Of a DNA stretch of 64,000 nucleotides, positions 20,126 through 28,742 are shown in pieces. Numbering within the stretch: the stretch's first letter is position 1; each line of letters starts with the position of its first letter. The DNA lies in the NCBI RefSeq assembly GCF_050627025.1, contig NZ_CP192472.1, one strand, 5' to 3'. Position numbers and translations under genes: made by a program. Below the pieces are notes generated by a model. It had not been told where the DNA came from. It ran no database searches and saw only the letters and a program-made list of their open reading frames with translations. The DNA is from Variovorax paradoxus_P. Its GTDB lineage: Bacteria > Pseudomonadota > Gammaproteobacteria > Burkholderiales > Burkholderiaceae_C.

Positions 20126-20176
20126 GGTGCGCCGCCCTGAACGCACCGTACCCCGCCTTCGAAAGACCAAAGCAGC

Positions 20177-21733
20177 TCAGGCCCCCAGCCGCTTCAACAG
20201 CCCGGCCGTCGAGGCATCAAGCCCCATGATGTCGCCCGAGGCAAGACGCGGTTCGATGTCCTTAGCAAGCACCTTGCCGAGCTCCACACCCCACTGGTCG
20301 AAGCTGTTGATGCCCCACAGCGCACCACTGGTGAACACGCGATGTTCATACAGCGCGAGAAACGCACCGAGCGATTCTGGCGTGAGCTTCTCGAAAACAA
20401 AGAAGGTGCTCGGCCGGTTGCCCGGAAAGTTCTTGTGGCCGCCGGCGTCAAGCTTTCCGACCATCAATGCCTGCGCCTGTGCGAGCGCATTGGCCAGCAG
20501 CTTGGCGTGGTGGCCTTCGAGGGTGTGCGCTGGGTCGCGCACCGCCACGAACTCGAGCGGGATCACGTCCGTGCCTTGGTGCAGCATCTGGAAGTAGGCG
20601 TGCTGGCCATTGGTGCCAGGCTCGCCCCAGAGCACCGGCGAAGTGCCCAAGCCATTCGGCAGCGGCTCGCCGCTTGCATCGACCTGCTTGCCGTTGCTTT
20701 CCATCTCGAGCTGCTGCAGGTAGGCCGGCAAGCGCTTCAGGGCGCTGTGGTACGGCGCGATGCCGCGGCTGGTGAACTTGTGGAAGTTGCGGTACCAGAC
20801 GTCGAGCAGCCCCAGGCGCACAGGCAAGTTCTTCTCTAGCGGCGCGGTGCGAAAGTGCTCGTCCATGGCGTGGGCGCCCGCCAGCAGCCGGCGGAAACCG
20901 TCGGCGCCGATTGCCAGTGCAATCGGCAGGCCGATGGCCGACCACAGCGAATAGCGGCCGCCCACCCAATCCCAGAAACCGAAGGTGGTGTCGATGCCGA
21001 ATTGCTTCGCTGCTGCCACGTTGGTGGTGAGCGCGGCAAAGTGGCCGGCGATGTCCGTGCCGCCCGACTGCTCGTACCAGCGCTTGGCCGAGAGCGCATT
21101 GGTCATCGTCTCGGTCGTTGTGAAGGTCTTGGAAGCAATGAGGAACAGCGTGTGCTCGGGTGCCAGGTCGCGCAGCACGCCGTCGAGCTCGTGGCCGTCG
21201 ACGTTCGAGACGAAGTGGAAGCGCTTGCCCGGTGCAACGAACTCGGCCAGCGCGATTACCGCCATTTGCGGGCCGAGATCGGAGCCGCCGATGCCGATGT
21301 TGACCACATCGGTAATGGTGTGGTCGCTGCGCACCTTCTCCGCATAGGCCAGCATCGCGTCGAGCGTGGCGTGCACTTCGCGCAGTTCGGGCGCAGTCTT
21401 GCCGACTGCGGCATTTGCAGGCGCGCGCAGCAACGTGTGCAGCACGGCACGGTCCTCGGTGTTGTTGATGTGCTCGCCGGCAAACATGGCATCGCGATGC
21501 GCCTCCAGGCCGCATTCGCGGGCCAGCGTGAACAGCATTTCTTCGATGCGCGCGTCGATCAGGTTTTTCGACAGGTCGGCAAAAACGTAGGGCGCCTCCT
21601 GGCTGAAGCGCTCGAAGCGCCCCGCGTCGTCGACGAAGGCATGGCGCACGTCGAACTGCCGGCCGGCGGTATCGAAGTAGCTCTGCAGTTGCGCCCAGGC
21701 GGACGCGCGGTCGCAGCGAACGGTCATGGCCAT
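20177..21733 (-). CDS. pgi: Glucose-6-phosphate isomerase
   Basis: The 518-residue phosphoglucose isomerase that interconverts glucose 6-phosphate and fructose 6-phosphate. It has the SIS-type phosphate-binding segment VVNIGIGGSDLGPQM, the first PGI signature FWDWVGGRYSLWSAIGLP and the second signature near GINSFDQWGVELGK, with the catalytic glutamate in GEPGTNGQH. The start MAMTVRCD at 21733 lies two bases after the transaldolase stop, so pgi is translated from a tal-pgi transcript. Length and motifs are normal for proteobacterial Pgi. Confidence 0.97.
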   Translation of the reverse strand: MAMTVRCDRASAWAQLQSYFDTAGRQFDVRHAFVDDAGRFERFSQEAPYVFADLSKNLIDARIEEMLFTLARECGLEAHRDAMFAGEHINNTEDRAVLHTLLRAPANAAVGKTAPELREVHATLDAMLAYAEKVRSDHTITDVVNIGIGGSDLGPQMAVIALAEFVAPGKRFHFVSNVDGHELDGVLRDLAPEHTLFLIASKTFTTTETMTNALSAKRWYEQSGGTDIAGHFAALTTNVAAAKQFGIDTTFGFWDWVGGRYSLWSAIGLPIALAIGADGFRRLLAGAHAMDEHFRTAPLEKNLPVRLGLLDVWYRNFHKFTSRGIAPYHSALKRLPAYLQQLEMESNGKQVDASGEPLPNGLGTSPVLWGEPGTNGQHAYFQMLHQGTDVIPLEFVAVRDPAHTLEGHHAKLLANALAQAQALMVGKLDAGGHKNFPGNRPSTFFVFEKLTPESLGAFLALYEHRVFTSGALWGINSFDQWGVELGKVLAKDIEPRLASGDIMGLDASTAGLLKRLGA

Positions 21734-21735
21734 AG

Positions 21736-22695
21736 TTACTTGCCGCTTTCCTGCATGAGTTTTTCCAGCTTCACGGCGTCGGCCGCAAAGGCGCGAATGC
21801 CCTCTGCGAGCTTCTCGGTGGCCATGGCGTCTTCGTTGAGCGCAAAGCGGAAGCCGGCTTCGTCGTAGCTCAGCTTCTGTGCGTTGGCTGCTCCGGCGGC
21901 CTTGCTGGCGTCGAGTGCGTGTGCCAGCGGCTCGTTGCTTGCGGCAAGTTCGGCCAGCAGTTCGGGGCTGATGGTCAGCAAGTCGCAACCGGCCAGTGCC
22001 TGAATCTGTCCCACATTGCGAAAGCTCGCACCCATGACCTCGGTCTTGATGCCGTGCTGCTTGTAGTAGTTGAAGATTTCGCGCACCGACTTGACCCCCG
22101 GATCGTTCGCGCCCGCATTGGCGGCCTCATCCCACTTGGCGCCGGCCGACTTCTTGTACCAGTCGTAGATGCGGCCCACAAAGGGAGAGATGAGCTGTAC
22201 GCCGGCTTCGGCACAAGCCACTGCCTGCGCAAACGAAAACAGCAGCGTGAGGTTGGTGCGGATGCCCTTCTGCTCGAGCGCGCGCGCCGCCTGAATGCCT
22301 TCCCACGTGGAGGCCACCTTGATCAGCAGGCGCTTCTCGGTGTCGATTCCTTCGGCCTTGTAGAGCGCCACGATGCGCTCGCCGCGTGCAATGGTGGCGG
22401 CCGTATCGAACGAAAGGCGGGCATCGACCTCGGTCGACACACGGCCCGGAATGATCGAAAGAATTTCGGCGCCGAAGCGCACCAGCAGCCGGTCGATCAC
22501 CTCGTCCAGCGGCTTGCCGTCGTGCTTCTTGACGGCCTCGTCGAGCAGTGGCCGGTACTCGGGCTTTTGCACTGCCTTGAGGATGAGCGACGGATTGGTG
22601 GTCGCGTCCTGCGGCTTGGAAATGCTGAGTTGCTTGAAGTCGCCGGTGTCGGCGACCACGGTGGTCCATTGACGGAGAGCATCGAGTTGATTCAT
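21736..22695 (-). CDS. tal: Transaldolase
   Basis: The 319-residue class I transaldolase (TalB type) of the pentose phosphate pathway. It transfers a dihydroxyacetone unit from sedoheptulose 7-phosphate. The DATTNPSLILKA motif near residue 31 and the Schiff-base lysine in LLIKVASTWEGIQAA near residue 130 are visible, as is the C-terminal SPFVGRIYDW. The ATG at 22695 has an AGGA upstream. It is the first gene of a tal-pgi operon and is larger than, and distinct from, the short transaldolase-like protein of the polyol operon. Confidence 0.97.
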   Translation of the reverse strand: MNQLDALRQWTTVVADTGDFKQLSISKPQDATTNPSLILKAVQKPEYRPLLDEAVKKHDGKPLDEVIDRLLVRFGAEILSIIPGRVSTEVDARLSFDTAATIARGERIVALYKAEGIDTEKRLLIKVASTWEGIQAARALEQKGIRTNLTLLFSFAQAVACAEAGVQLISPFVGRIYDWYKKSAGAKWDEAANAGANDPGVKSVREIFNYYKQHGIKTEVMGASFRNVGQIQALAGCDLLTISPELLAELAASNEPLAHALDASKAAGAANAQKLSYDEAGFRFALNEDAMATEKLAEGIRAFAADAVKLEKLMQESGK

Positions 22696-22939
22696 GTCGA
22701 AGATTATCCTGTGCGGGTGATGACAAGTCCTGCACGCTGTTGCGCTGGGGCCGATGTTTTCATGCACACCGTAGCACGGCTTTTCGCTCTGCCGCATCGG
22801 CCTTCGGCCGACAGGGTTGTACGCCGGCTGCACTGCCCTACATGGGCTGTGGTCCGCCGCTGACGGCAGCGCTTGCGTTCGCGGGCTAGGCTGCGGCTTC
22901 CCGCCTTGATGCTTTCGACTGACTACAGGAGTGCCTCCA

Positions 22940-23617
22940 ATGTCCTTCCGCCACCGCACCGCAGCCTCCGCCGCGGCGAACCGCGCTCCTTTCGACGACC
23001 GCCGCACCAGCTCCGCCATTGGCACGCTGGCCACCGCCTTCGTGGTGGGTGGCGTTGCAACCTGGCTCGCGCTCGGTGCCGGACGTACCGCCCGTGCGCA
23101 AGTGCCCGGCCCTGCCGACGGAGCACCGCTCATGCGCGCCCCGCTGCAGGTAGTGGCGCCGGTGGACATACAGCGCTACGCCGGGCTGTGGCACGAACAG
23201 GCCCGGCTGCCCAACCGCTTTCAGAAGCAGTGCGCCGGCCCGGTGACCGCCGAATACACCCCACAGCCGGACGGAACGCTGCAGGTCATCAATCGCTGCG
23301 TTCGGCCCGACGGCAACTTTGACGAGGCGGTAGGCACGGCACGCGTGGTGCCGGTGGCAGGCCAGCCGGGCGCAGGCCGCCTGGAGGTGCGCTTTGCGCC
23401 TTCGTGGCTGAGCTGGCTGCCGATGGTGTGGGGCGACTACTGGATCCTGAAGCTCGACCGCGACTACCAGGTGGCGCTGGTCGGCACGCCGGATCGCCAG
23501 TACCTTTGGGTTCTTTCGCGTGCCCCGCGCCTGGAAGACGATGTGCTGAAGGCCGAGCTGGACTACGCTGCCAGCCTCGGATTCGACACCGCCAAGGTGG
23601 TGCTTACCGGGCGATAG
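22940..23617 (+). CDS. Lipocalin (Blc-like) family protein
   Basis: A 225-residue protein with an N-terminal hydrophobic anchor (TLATAFVVGGVATWLALGA, about residues 30-48) and then a bacterial lipocalin domain. The domain starts with DIQRYAGLWHEQARLPNRFQ and continues through NRCVRPDG and WGDYWILKLDRDYQVALVGTPDRQYLWVLSR, the pattern of E. coli Blc. There is no lipobox cysteine, so it is an inner-membrane-anchored or secreted form rather than the usual outer-membrane lipoprotein. Lipocalins bind lipids and other hydrophobic molecules. An AGGAG supports the ATG at 22940. Its end overlaps the converging HAD gene by 14 bases. Confidence 0.88.
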   Translation: MSFRHRTAASAAANRAPFDDRRTSSAIGTLATAFVVGGVATWLALGAGRTARAQVPGPADGAPLMRAPLQVVAPVDIQRYAGLWHEQARLPNRFQKQCAGPVTAEYTPQPDGTLQVINRCVRPDGNFDEAVGTARVVPVAGQPGAGRLEVRFAPSWLSWLPMVWGDYWILKLDRDYQVALVGTPDRQYLWVLSRAPRLEDDVLKAELDYAASLGFDTAKVVLTGR

Positions 23618-24245
23618 CCGAACCTGCCGGCAGATAGCGCCCCAGTTGCGCCGCCAGCGCGGCGGGATGGGTGCAGTGAATGGCGTGCCAGCCAAAGGCG
23701 CGCGCCGCTTCCACGTTGGCGGCCGAATCGTCGATGAACACCGTCTGCTGCGGATCGAGCGCATGGCGCACGGCCAGCAGCTCGTAGATTTCGCGCTGGG
23801 GCTTGATGAACTTCACATCGCCCGAAAACACGCCGCCGTCGAACCGGTGTATGAAGCCGTGCCGGCGTTCAACAGCCCGTGCATACGGCCCTGGCATGTT
23901 CGAGAGGTAGTAAAGGCGCAGCGCCTCGCCGGCGTCCCGCCGCGCGAACAGCCCTTCCAGCAGGTCGAGAGTGACCGGAATCGCCTCCAGGCGCTCGCCC
24001 AGCGTGCCGAGCATCTCGTGAAGGCGTGCAGCAGGAAGCGACAGCCGCTGGGCCATGCGTGCAATGGCGTCTTCGAGCGAGCGCGTGCCGCAGTCGAAGC
24101 ACATCCAGTCGTCGTGATGAAAGAGCGCGCGGCCCAACGCCGCGGCGGCAAGCTCAGTGGGCGCGTGTTCGGGAAGATGGGTCTGCACCAGCCGGGTGGG
24201 CTCCCATGCCAGCAGCACGGCGCCAAGATCGAAAACCACGTTCAT
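23604..24245 (-). CDS. HAD-superfamily hydrolase (YihX-like)
   Basis: A 213-residue haloacid-dehalogenase phosphatase. Motif I is FDLGAVLLAW, where the usual second aspartate is a glycine as in the YihX (glucose-1-phosphatase) group. Motif II is the YYLSNMP serine, and motifs III/IV are KFIKPQREIY and VFIDDSAANVEAARAFG. The YihX relationship suggests a sugar-phosphate substrate, which fits the surrounding hexose-phosphate genes, but HAD specificity is hard to predict. It lies 12 bases before the ATPase gene stop on the same strand and is likely the last gene of that operon. Confidence 0.85.
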   Translation of the reverse strand: MNVVFDLGAVLLAWEPTRLVQTHLPEHAPTELAAAALGRALFHHDDWMCFDCGTRSLEDAIARMAQRLSLPAARLHEMLGTLGERLEAIPVTLDLLEGLFARRDAGEALRLYYLSNMPGPYARAVERRHGFIHRFDGGVFSGDVKFIKPQREIYELLAVRHALDPQQTVFIDDSAANVEAARAFGWHAIHCTHPAALAAQLGRYLPAGSAIAR

Positions 24246-24257
24246 GGCGCCATTGTT

Positions 24258-25310
24258 TCATGCGCCGGGCACCACGCTGACGCCATGCGCCGCCAGCGAC
24301 AGCGAGGCTTGCGCGCCCGCGGCCAAGGGGCGCGAAAGATCGGTCGACACCACGAACACCGGCCCCAGCGAGGTGTCGAATCCGTATTCGTAGAAGCTGC
24401 CCAGGTAAGCGGCCTTCCGCAGCGTGGCGGGCAGGCCGCCTGGAGCCCCGGCGGCACCAATCTCCCACGCCTCGGGCCGCACCGCCACCTTTACGGCGCC
24501 GGGAGCCACCGCATGGCGCGGCTGCAGGCGCAGCGGGCCGACCGCAACGCTTCCATCGGCCTGCGCGACCGCCGGAAAAACCATCGCCTCGCCCATGAAG
24601 CCGGCGACAAACTCGCTCTCCGGCCGGCCATAGAGTTGCTCGGGAGTGCCGCGCTGGGCGATCACGCCGTGGTCCATCACGATGATCTGGTCGCTCACCG
24701 CGAGGGCCTCGCTCTGGTCGTGCGTGACATAGGCCACCGTGAGCTTTAGGCGCTGCTGCAGTGCACGGATCTCTTCGCGCATTTCGCGGCGCAGGCGGGC
24801 GTCGAGGTTGGAAAGCGGCTCGTCGAACAGCAGTACCGCTGGCTCCAGCACCAGCGCGCGCGCCAATGCGACGCGCTGTTGCTGGCCACCCGAAAGCTCG
24901 CTGGGCAGCCGCTCGTCGAACCCGACCAGGCCCACGCCCTTGAGCGCATCGCGTGCGCGAACGGTGGCCTCGTCCTTCTTGACACCGCTCATGCGCAGGC
25001 CGTAGCCCACGTTCTCGATCACGTTCATGTGGGGAAACAACGCGTAGCTCTGGAACATCATGCTCACGTTGCGCTCGCCCGGCCCGAGTGTGGTGACATC
25101 GCGTCCGCCCATCAGGATCGAGCCCGACGTCGGCGATTCGAGCCCCGCGATCATGCGCAGCGTAGTCGTCTTGCCGCAGCCGGAAGGCCCGAGGATGGTG
25201 GTGAGCGTGCCGACCGGCACCTCGAAGCTGATGCCCTTGACCGCCAGCGGACCGCTCTTGTCGGTGCCGTAGCGCTTGGTGACGTTGCGAAACTCGATGC
25301 CGTTGCTCAT
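24258..25310 (-). CDS. ABC transporter ATP-binding protein (FbpC/AfuC type)
   Basis: A 350-residue ATPase with Walker A GPSGCGKTT, signature LSGGQQQR, Walker B VLLFDEP and H-loop YVTHDQSE, followed by a C-terminal TOBE-like region. It belongs to the ferric/hexose-phosphate/spermidine group. It works with the fused permease and binding protein encoded upstream. The ATG at 25310 has a GGGAGAAG ribosome binding site and lies 17 bases after the permease stop. Confidence 0.92.
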   Translation of the reverse strand: MSNGIEFRNVTKRYGTDKSGPLAVKGISFEVPVGTLTTILGPSGCGKTTTLRMIAGLESPTSGSILMGGRDVTTLGPGERNVSMMFQSYALFPHMNVIENVGYGLRMSGVKKDEATVRARDALKGVGLVGFDERLPSELSGGQQQRVALARALVLEPAVLLFDEPLSNLDARLRREMREEIRALQQRLKLTVAYVTHDQSEALAVSDQIIVMDHGVIAQRGTPEQLYGRPESEFVAGFMGEAMVFPAVAQADGSVAVGPLRLQPRHAVAPGAVKVAVRPEAWEIGAAGAPGGLPATLRKAAYLGSFYEYGFDTSLGPVFVVSTDLSRPLAAGAQASLSLAAHGVSVVPGA

Positions 25311-25327
25311 GTGTGTTCTTCTCCCGG

Positions 25328-27589
25328 TCAATGCACCACGGGCGCCGCCACCACCGGCACGCCTGCTTTGCGCCGCCCCAGCTTGCGCTCCCCGACCACC
25401 CATTGCACCAGCGCAATCGCCAGCGACATCAGGATCATGAGCACCGTGCAGTAGGCCAGCGCAATGCCGTAGTCGCCGTTGCCCACGCGGCCGATGATGT
25501 AGGTGGTGGCAAGCTCGTTCTCGGCGGTGACCAGGAAAATCACCGCGCTCACCGTGGTCATGGCTCGCACGAAGCTGTAGACCAGCGCGGCCACCAGTGC
25601 GGGCTTCAAGAGCGGCAGCACCACCCTGAATAGCGTCTGCGAGGTGGATGCGCGCAGCATCAGCGAGGCCTCGTCGAGCGAGCGGTCAAGCTGCTTGAAG
25701 GCCGCGGTGCCGGCCCGCACCCCCACCGGCAAATTGCGGAACATGAAGCACAGCACGATGATGAGCCCGGTGCCCGTCAACTCGAACGGCGGAACGTTGA
25801 AGGCCAGGATGTAGCTCACGCCGAGCACCGTACCCGGAATGGCAAAAGCCAGCAGCGCACCAAACTCGAACATGCCCTGCCCCTTGAACTCGTTGCGGGC
25901 CAGCAGCCATGCAATGAGCAGGCCGAGAGCCGCGGTGATGGGCGCAGATATTCCCGCGAGCTTGAGCGTGGTAATGAGCGAGTTCCACGCCGTACCGGCC
26001 CACACCAGCCCGAACTGGCCCCACTCCAGCGCGAACGCGCTCCTGAAGTGATTGAGCGTGAAGCTGTAGTCGCGGCCCCAGGTCTGCACAAAGCCGCCGG
26101 CAAAGGCGAAAAGGTAGACCACGGCGGTGAACGCCATCCACGGTAGTGCGATGCACTGGATGGTGCGGCGCACGCCGTCTGGCAGCGCCATTGCAATGCC
26201 CGCATCGCCCTTGCCGCTCACCGTGGTGTAGTTCTGCTTGCCGAGCACACCGCGCTGCAGCGCGAACACGCCAAGCGCAAAAAGCGTGAGCACCCATGCC
26301 AGCGAAGCCGCGCGGCCCTGGTCGTACTGCGCGCCGACAATGGCAAAGAAGATGTCGGTCGACAGCACCGAGAACTGGCCGCCGACCACCACCGGGTTGC
26401 CGAAGTCCGCAATGCTTTCGATGAAGCCGACCAGGAACGCATTGGCCAACCCCGGCTTCAACAACGGGAGCGTAATGGTGAAGAAGGTGCGGCGCCGGTC
26501 TGCGCGCAGCATCTGCGCGGCCTCTTCCAGGCTGGGCGCAATGCCTTGCACCACGCCGCGCATGATCATGAAAGCAATGGGCGTAAAGGCGAAGAGCTGC
26601 GCCACCAGCACACCCGGCATGCCGTAGAACCAGCGCGTCGGTTCGATGCCGAAGACATTTTCGAGCAGTTGGTTGACGACGCCCGCACGGCCGAACAGCA
26701 GGATGAGACCCAGGCCCACCACAAAGGGCGGCGTGATGATCGGCAGCAGCGCCAGCACCCGCAGCACGCCCTGTCCGCGCTTGCTGCCACGCTCGGCCAT
26801 CAATGCCATCAGCGTGCCGAGAAACGTGGTGCCGGCCGCCGTGAGCAAGGCCAGTACCAGCGTGTTCCATGCAACACCGCAGCGCACGCCGCCTGCAACG
26901 CAGCCCAGGCCCCAGATACGCTCGGTAAACACCCGTGCGGCAAAGGCCGTGATCGACCATCGGCCCTCTTCGTCGAAAAACGCACCCGCCAGCGCCTTGC
27001 TGACCGGGTAGGCAATGAACAGCGCCATCAGCACGCCGCAGCCGATGACGGCAGCAGCCACGAACAGGTCGCCCTTGAAGAGGCCGAGCCGCGCAATGCC
27101 GAACGCCGCCAGCAGCGTGAGCGCGGTAAGCGCCACGAAGCCGCCCGCGCCAATGCCGAACTGATTGACGGCCAGCTCGCCGAACTGCGTGTTGAGGGCT
27201 GCAACGCTCCAGCCGCGCGCGCCAATCGTGAAGCCCGCAACTGCAAGGCCTATGGCGCCCAAGGCACCGCCTGCCAGCAACCAGCGCCCTTGCGGCCGGC
27301 CGGCCGGCAGCCACGCGCCGATGGCGCACATGGCCAGCCCCGCGAGGCCTATGAAGAGCCAGCTGCGGCCTTGCGTGGCCGCCTGCATCACGCCGTTGGC
27401 GCCCTCGGCTTGGCCAAACACCTGGGGAACGGCCTCGTACCAGGTCGAATCCTGGATCGCGTACCAGGGCAGCACGAGGTAGGCCGCAAAGCCCAGTGCC
27501 ACCCAGGCCCATATCCAGCGCTGCGAGCGCCGGGCCGAAGCTGCGGCAGCCGGATTGACCGGCGCGGCGCCGGCAACGAAGGTGCCCAC
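25328..27589 (-). CDS. ABC transporter permease, two fused domains (FbpB/AfuB type)
   Basis: A 753-residue inner-membrane protein in which two permease domains are fused. The first ABC-permease core runs from about residue 210 to 460 with coupling loop SLEEAAQMLRADRRRTFFTITLP. The second runs from about residue 530 to 750 with RSLDEASLMLRASTSQTLFRVVLP. An extra N-terminal region of about 200 residues with several hydrophobic segments precedes them. The start is a GTG directly after the binding-protein TAA with no spacer, so translation is probably coupled. This architecture is shared by FbpB (iron) and AfuB (hexose phosphate). Confidence 0.92.
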   Translation of the reverse strand: MGTFVAGAAPVNPAAAASARRSQRWIWAWVALGFAAYLVLPWYAIQDSTWYEAVPQVFGQAEGANGVMQAATQGRSWLFIGLAGLAMCAIGAWLPAGRPQGRWLLAGGALGAIGLAVAGFTIGARGWSVAALNTQFGELAVNQFGIGAGGFVALTALTLLAAFGIARLGLFKGDLFVAAAVIGCGVLMALFIAYPVSKALAGAFFDEEGRWSITAFAARVFTERIWGLGCVAGGVRCGVAWNTLVLALLTAAGTTFLGTLMALMAERGSKRGQGVLRVLALLPIITPPFVVGLGLILLFGRAGVVNQLLENVFGIEPTRWFYGMPGVLVAQLFAFTPIAFMIMRGVVQGIAPSLEEAAQMLRADRRRTFFTITLPLLKPGLANAFLVGFIESIADFGNPVVVGGQFSVLSTDIFFAIVGAQYDQGRAASLAWVLTLFALGVFALQRGVLGKQNYTTVSGKGDAGIAMALPDGVRRTIQCIALPWMAFTAVVYLFAFAGGFVQTWGRDYSFTLNHFRSAFALEWGQFGLVWAGTAWNSLITTLKLAGISAPITAALGLLIAWLLARNEFKGQGMFEFGALLAFAIPGTVLGVSYILAFNVPPFELTGTGLIIVLCFMFRNLPVGVRAGTAAFKQLDRSLDEASLMLRASTSQTLFRVVLPLLKPALVAALVYSFVRAMTTVSAVIFLVTAENELATTYIIGRVGNGDYGIALAYCTVLMILMSLAIALVQWVVGERKLGRRKAGVPVVAAPVVH

Positions 27590-28603
27590 TTAGCGCGGCA
27601 GCGAGTTGACGTCTTTTTCCCAGCGCGCAATCAGGCGCCGGCGCTCGGCGCTGGCGCCGTACTTGGCGTAGTCGTAGTTGATGAACTTGATCTTCTTGAA
27701 GTCCGGAATGCGCGGATCGAGCTTGGCAGTGCTGTTGCTGGGCAGCTGGAACTGCTTGTTAGCGGCGCCAAGCTCCTGCGCGCCGGGCGTCAGGGCCCAT
27801 TCGTAGAACTTTTTCGCGGCCTCGAGGTTGCGGGCGCCCTTGATGATGCTCATGGAGCCGATTTCGGCGCCTGTGCCGTCGCTGGGGGTGATTGTCTCGA
27901 CCGGAAAGCCCTGCATCTTCTCGCCCGGCCCGTCGTGCACGAAGCTGATGGAAACGGCTGTTTCGCCGCGGGCCACCGCCTTGATGGGGCCGGTGCCCGA
28001 ACGGGTGTACTGCCCCACGTTCTTGTGGAGCGCCTTCAGGTAGTCGAAGGCCTTGTCCTCGCCCATGAGCTGCACCAGCGTGGCAATCATGGTGTAGGCC
28101 GTACCGCTGGAGGCAGGGTTGGCTACCTGGATATCGCCCTTGTATTCGGGCTTGAGCAGGTCGGCCCAGGTCTTGGGTACGGGCAGCTTTTTCTTGGCAA
28201 GCAGCTCGGGGTTGTAGCCGAAGCCCAGCGGGCCCGAATAGATGCCGACTGTCTTGTAGCCCGACTGCTTGGCCTGCTGCTGCGCCCAGGGGTGAAGCTG
28301 CGCCAGCGTGGGCGACTTGTATTCGAGCGTGAGGCCTTGCTCGGCCGCCTGCAGGTGCGGATCGCCGGTGCCGCCAAACCACACATCGGTCTTGGGGTTG
28401 TCCTTTTCGGCAATGAGCTGAGCGAGCGCCTCGCCAGAGCCCTTGAGCGACATATTGATGCGGGTACCGGTGGTGCGTGCGTACACCGTGGCAATCACGT
28501 TGCACCATTCGGCCTGTACGGAGCAGATCACGTTGACCGTGCCCTGCGCCGACGCAGCGGCCGACAAACCCACCAATGCCGCTGCAGTAAAAAGCTTCTT
28601 CAT
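27590..28603 (-). CDS. ABC transporter substrate-binding protein, AfuA-like (hexose phosphate) or FbpA-like
   Basis: A 337-residue periplasmic binding protein with a clear signal peptide (residues 1-19, cleavage after ASA). The sequence DVWFGGTGDPHLQAAEQGL, GTAYTMIATLVQL, AFDYLKALHKNVGQYTRSG and the end INYDYAKYGASAERRRLIARWEKDV closely follow what I recall of Actinobacillus AfuA, which binds glucose and fructose phosphates. The paired tyrosines that hold Fe(III) in FbpA are not evident. A His-Asp pair (SISFVHDGPGE) sits where AfuA has one. Combined with the divergent zwf gene and nearby pgi and tal, hexose-phosphate uptake is a better guess than iron. GAGG precedes the ATG at 28603. Confidence 0.88.
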   Translation of the reverse strand: MKKLFTAAALVGLSAAASAQGTVNVICSVQAEWCNVIATVYARTTGTRINMSLKGSGEALAQLIAEKDNPKTDVWFGGTGDPHLQAAEQGLTLEYKSPTLAQLHPWAQQQAKQSGYKTVGIYSGPLGFGYNPELLAKKKLPVPKTWADLLKPEYKGDIQVANPASSGTAYTMIATLVQLMGEDKAFDYLKALHKNVGQYTRSGTGPIKAVARGETAVSISFVHDGPGEKMQGFPVETITPSDGTGAEIGSMSIIKGARNLEAAKKFYEWALTPGAQELGAANKQFQLPSNSTAKLDPRIPDFKKIKFINYDYAKYGASAERRRLIARWEKDVNSLPR

Positions 28604-28676
28604 GTGAAAACCTCGCCTCGAAAACAAAAATAGGCCTCCCGGCCGGGGTGGAGCGTAGCTTTCGTACAGGTTTCAT

Positions 28677-28697
28677 GAATCGGTACAAGTACCATTC
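28677..28697. promoter_or_regulatory. Dyad in the divergent region between the binding-protein gene and zwf
   Basis: Bases 28682-28693 read GGTAC-AA-GTACC. With one extra C bulged on the left, the dyad extends to GAAT...ATTC, giving nine-base arms. It lies 46-66 bases upstream of zwf and 74-94 bases upstream of the binding-protein gene, a natural place for a regulator acting on both. The protein that binds it is not identifiable from the window. Confidence 0.45.
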
Positions 28698-28742
28698 GGT
28701 CAACGAGCCCACTCGGCACCAAGACAAAAGGAAATTCGACAC

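Noticed and set aside
22696..22939. The 244-base region between tal and the lipocalin gene as a carrier of a small gene or RNA
   Set aside because: It holds only a short TCGGCC-TTC-GGCCGA hairpin at 22797-22811 and no promoter-terminator pair or convincing reading frame.
26546..28633. A 695-codon plus-strand frame opposite the ABC permease and binding protein
   Set aside because: It has no recognisable domain and lies antisense to well-supported genes.
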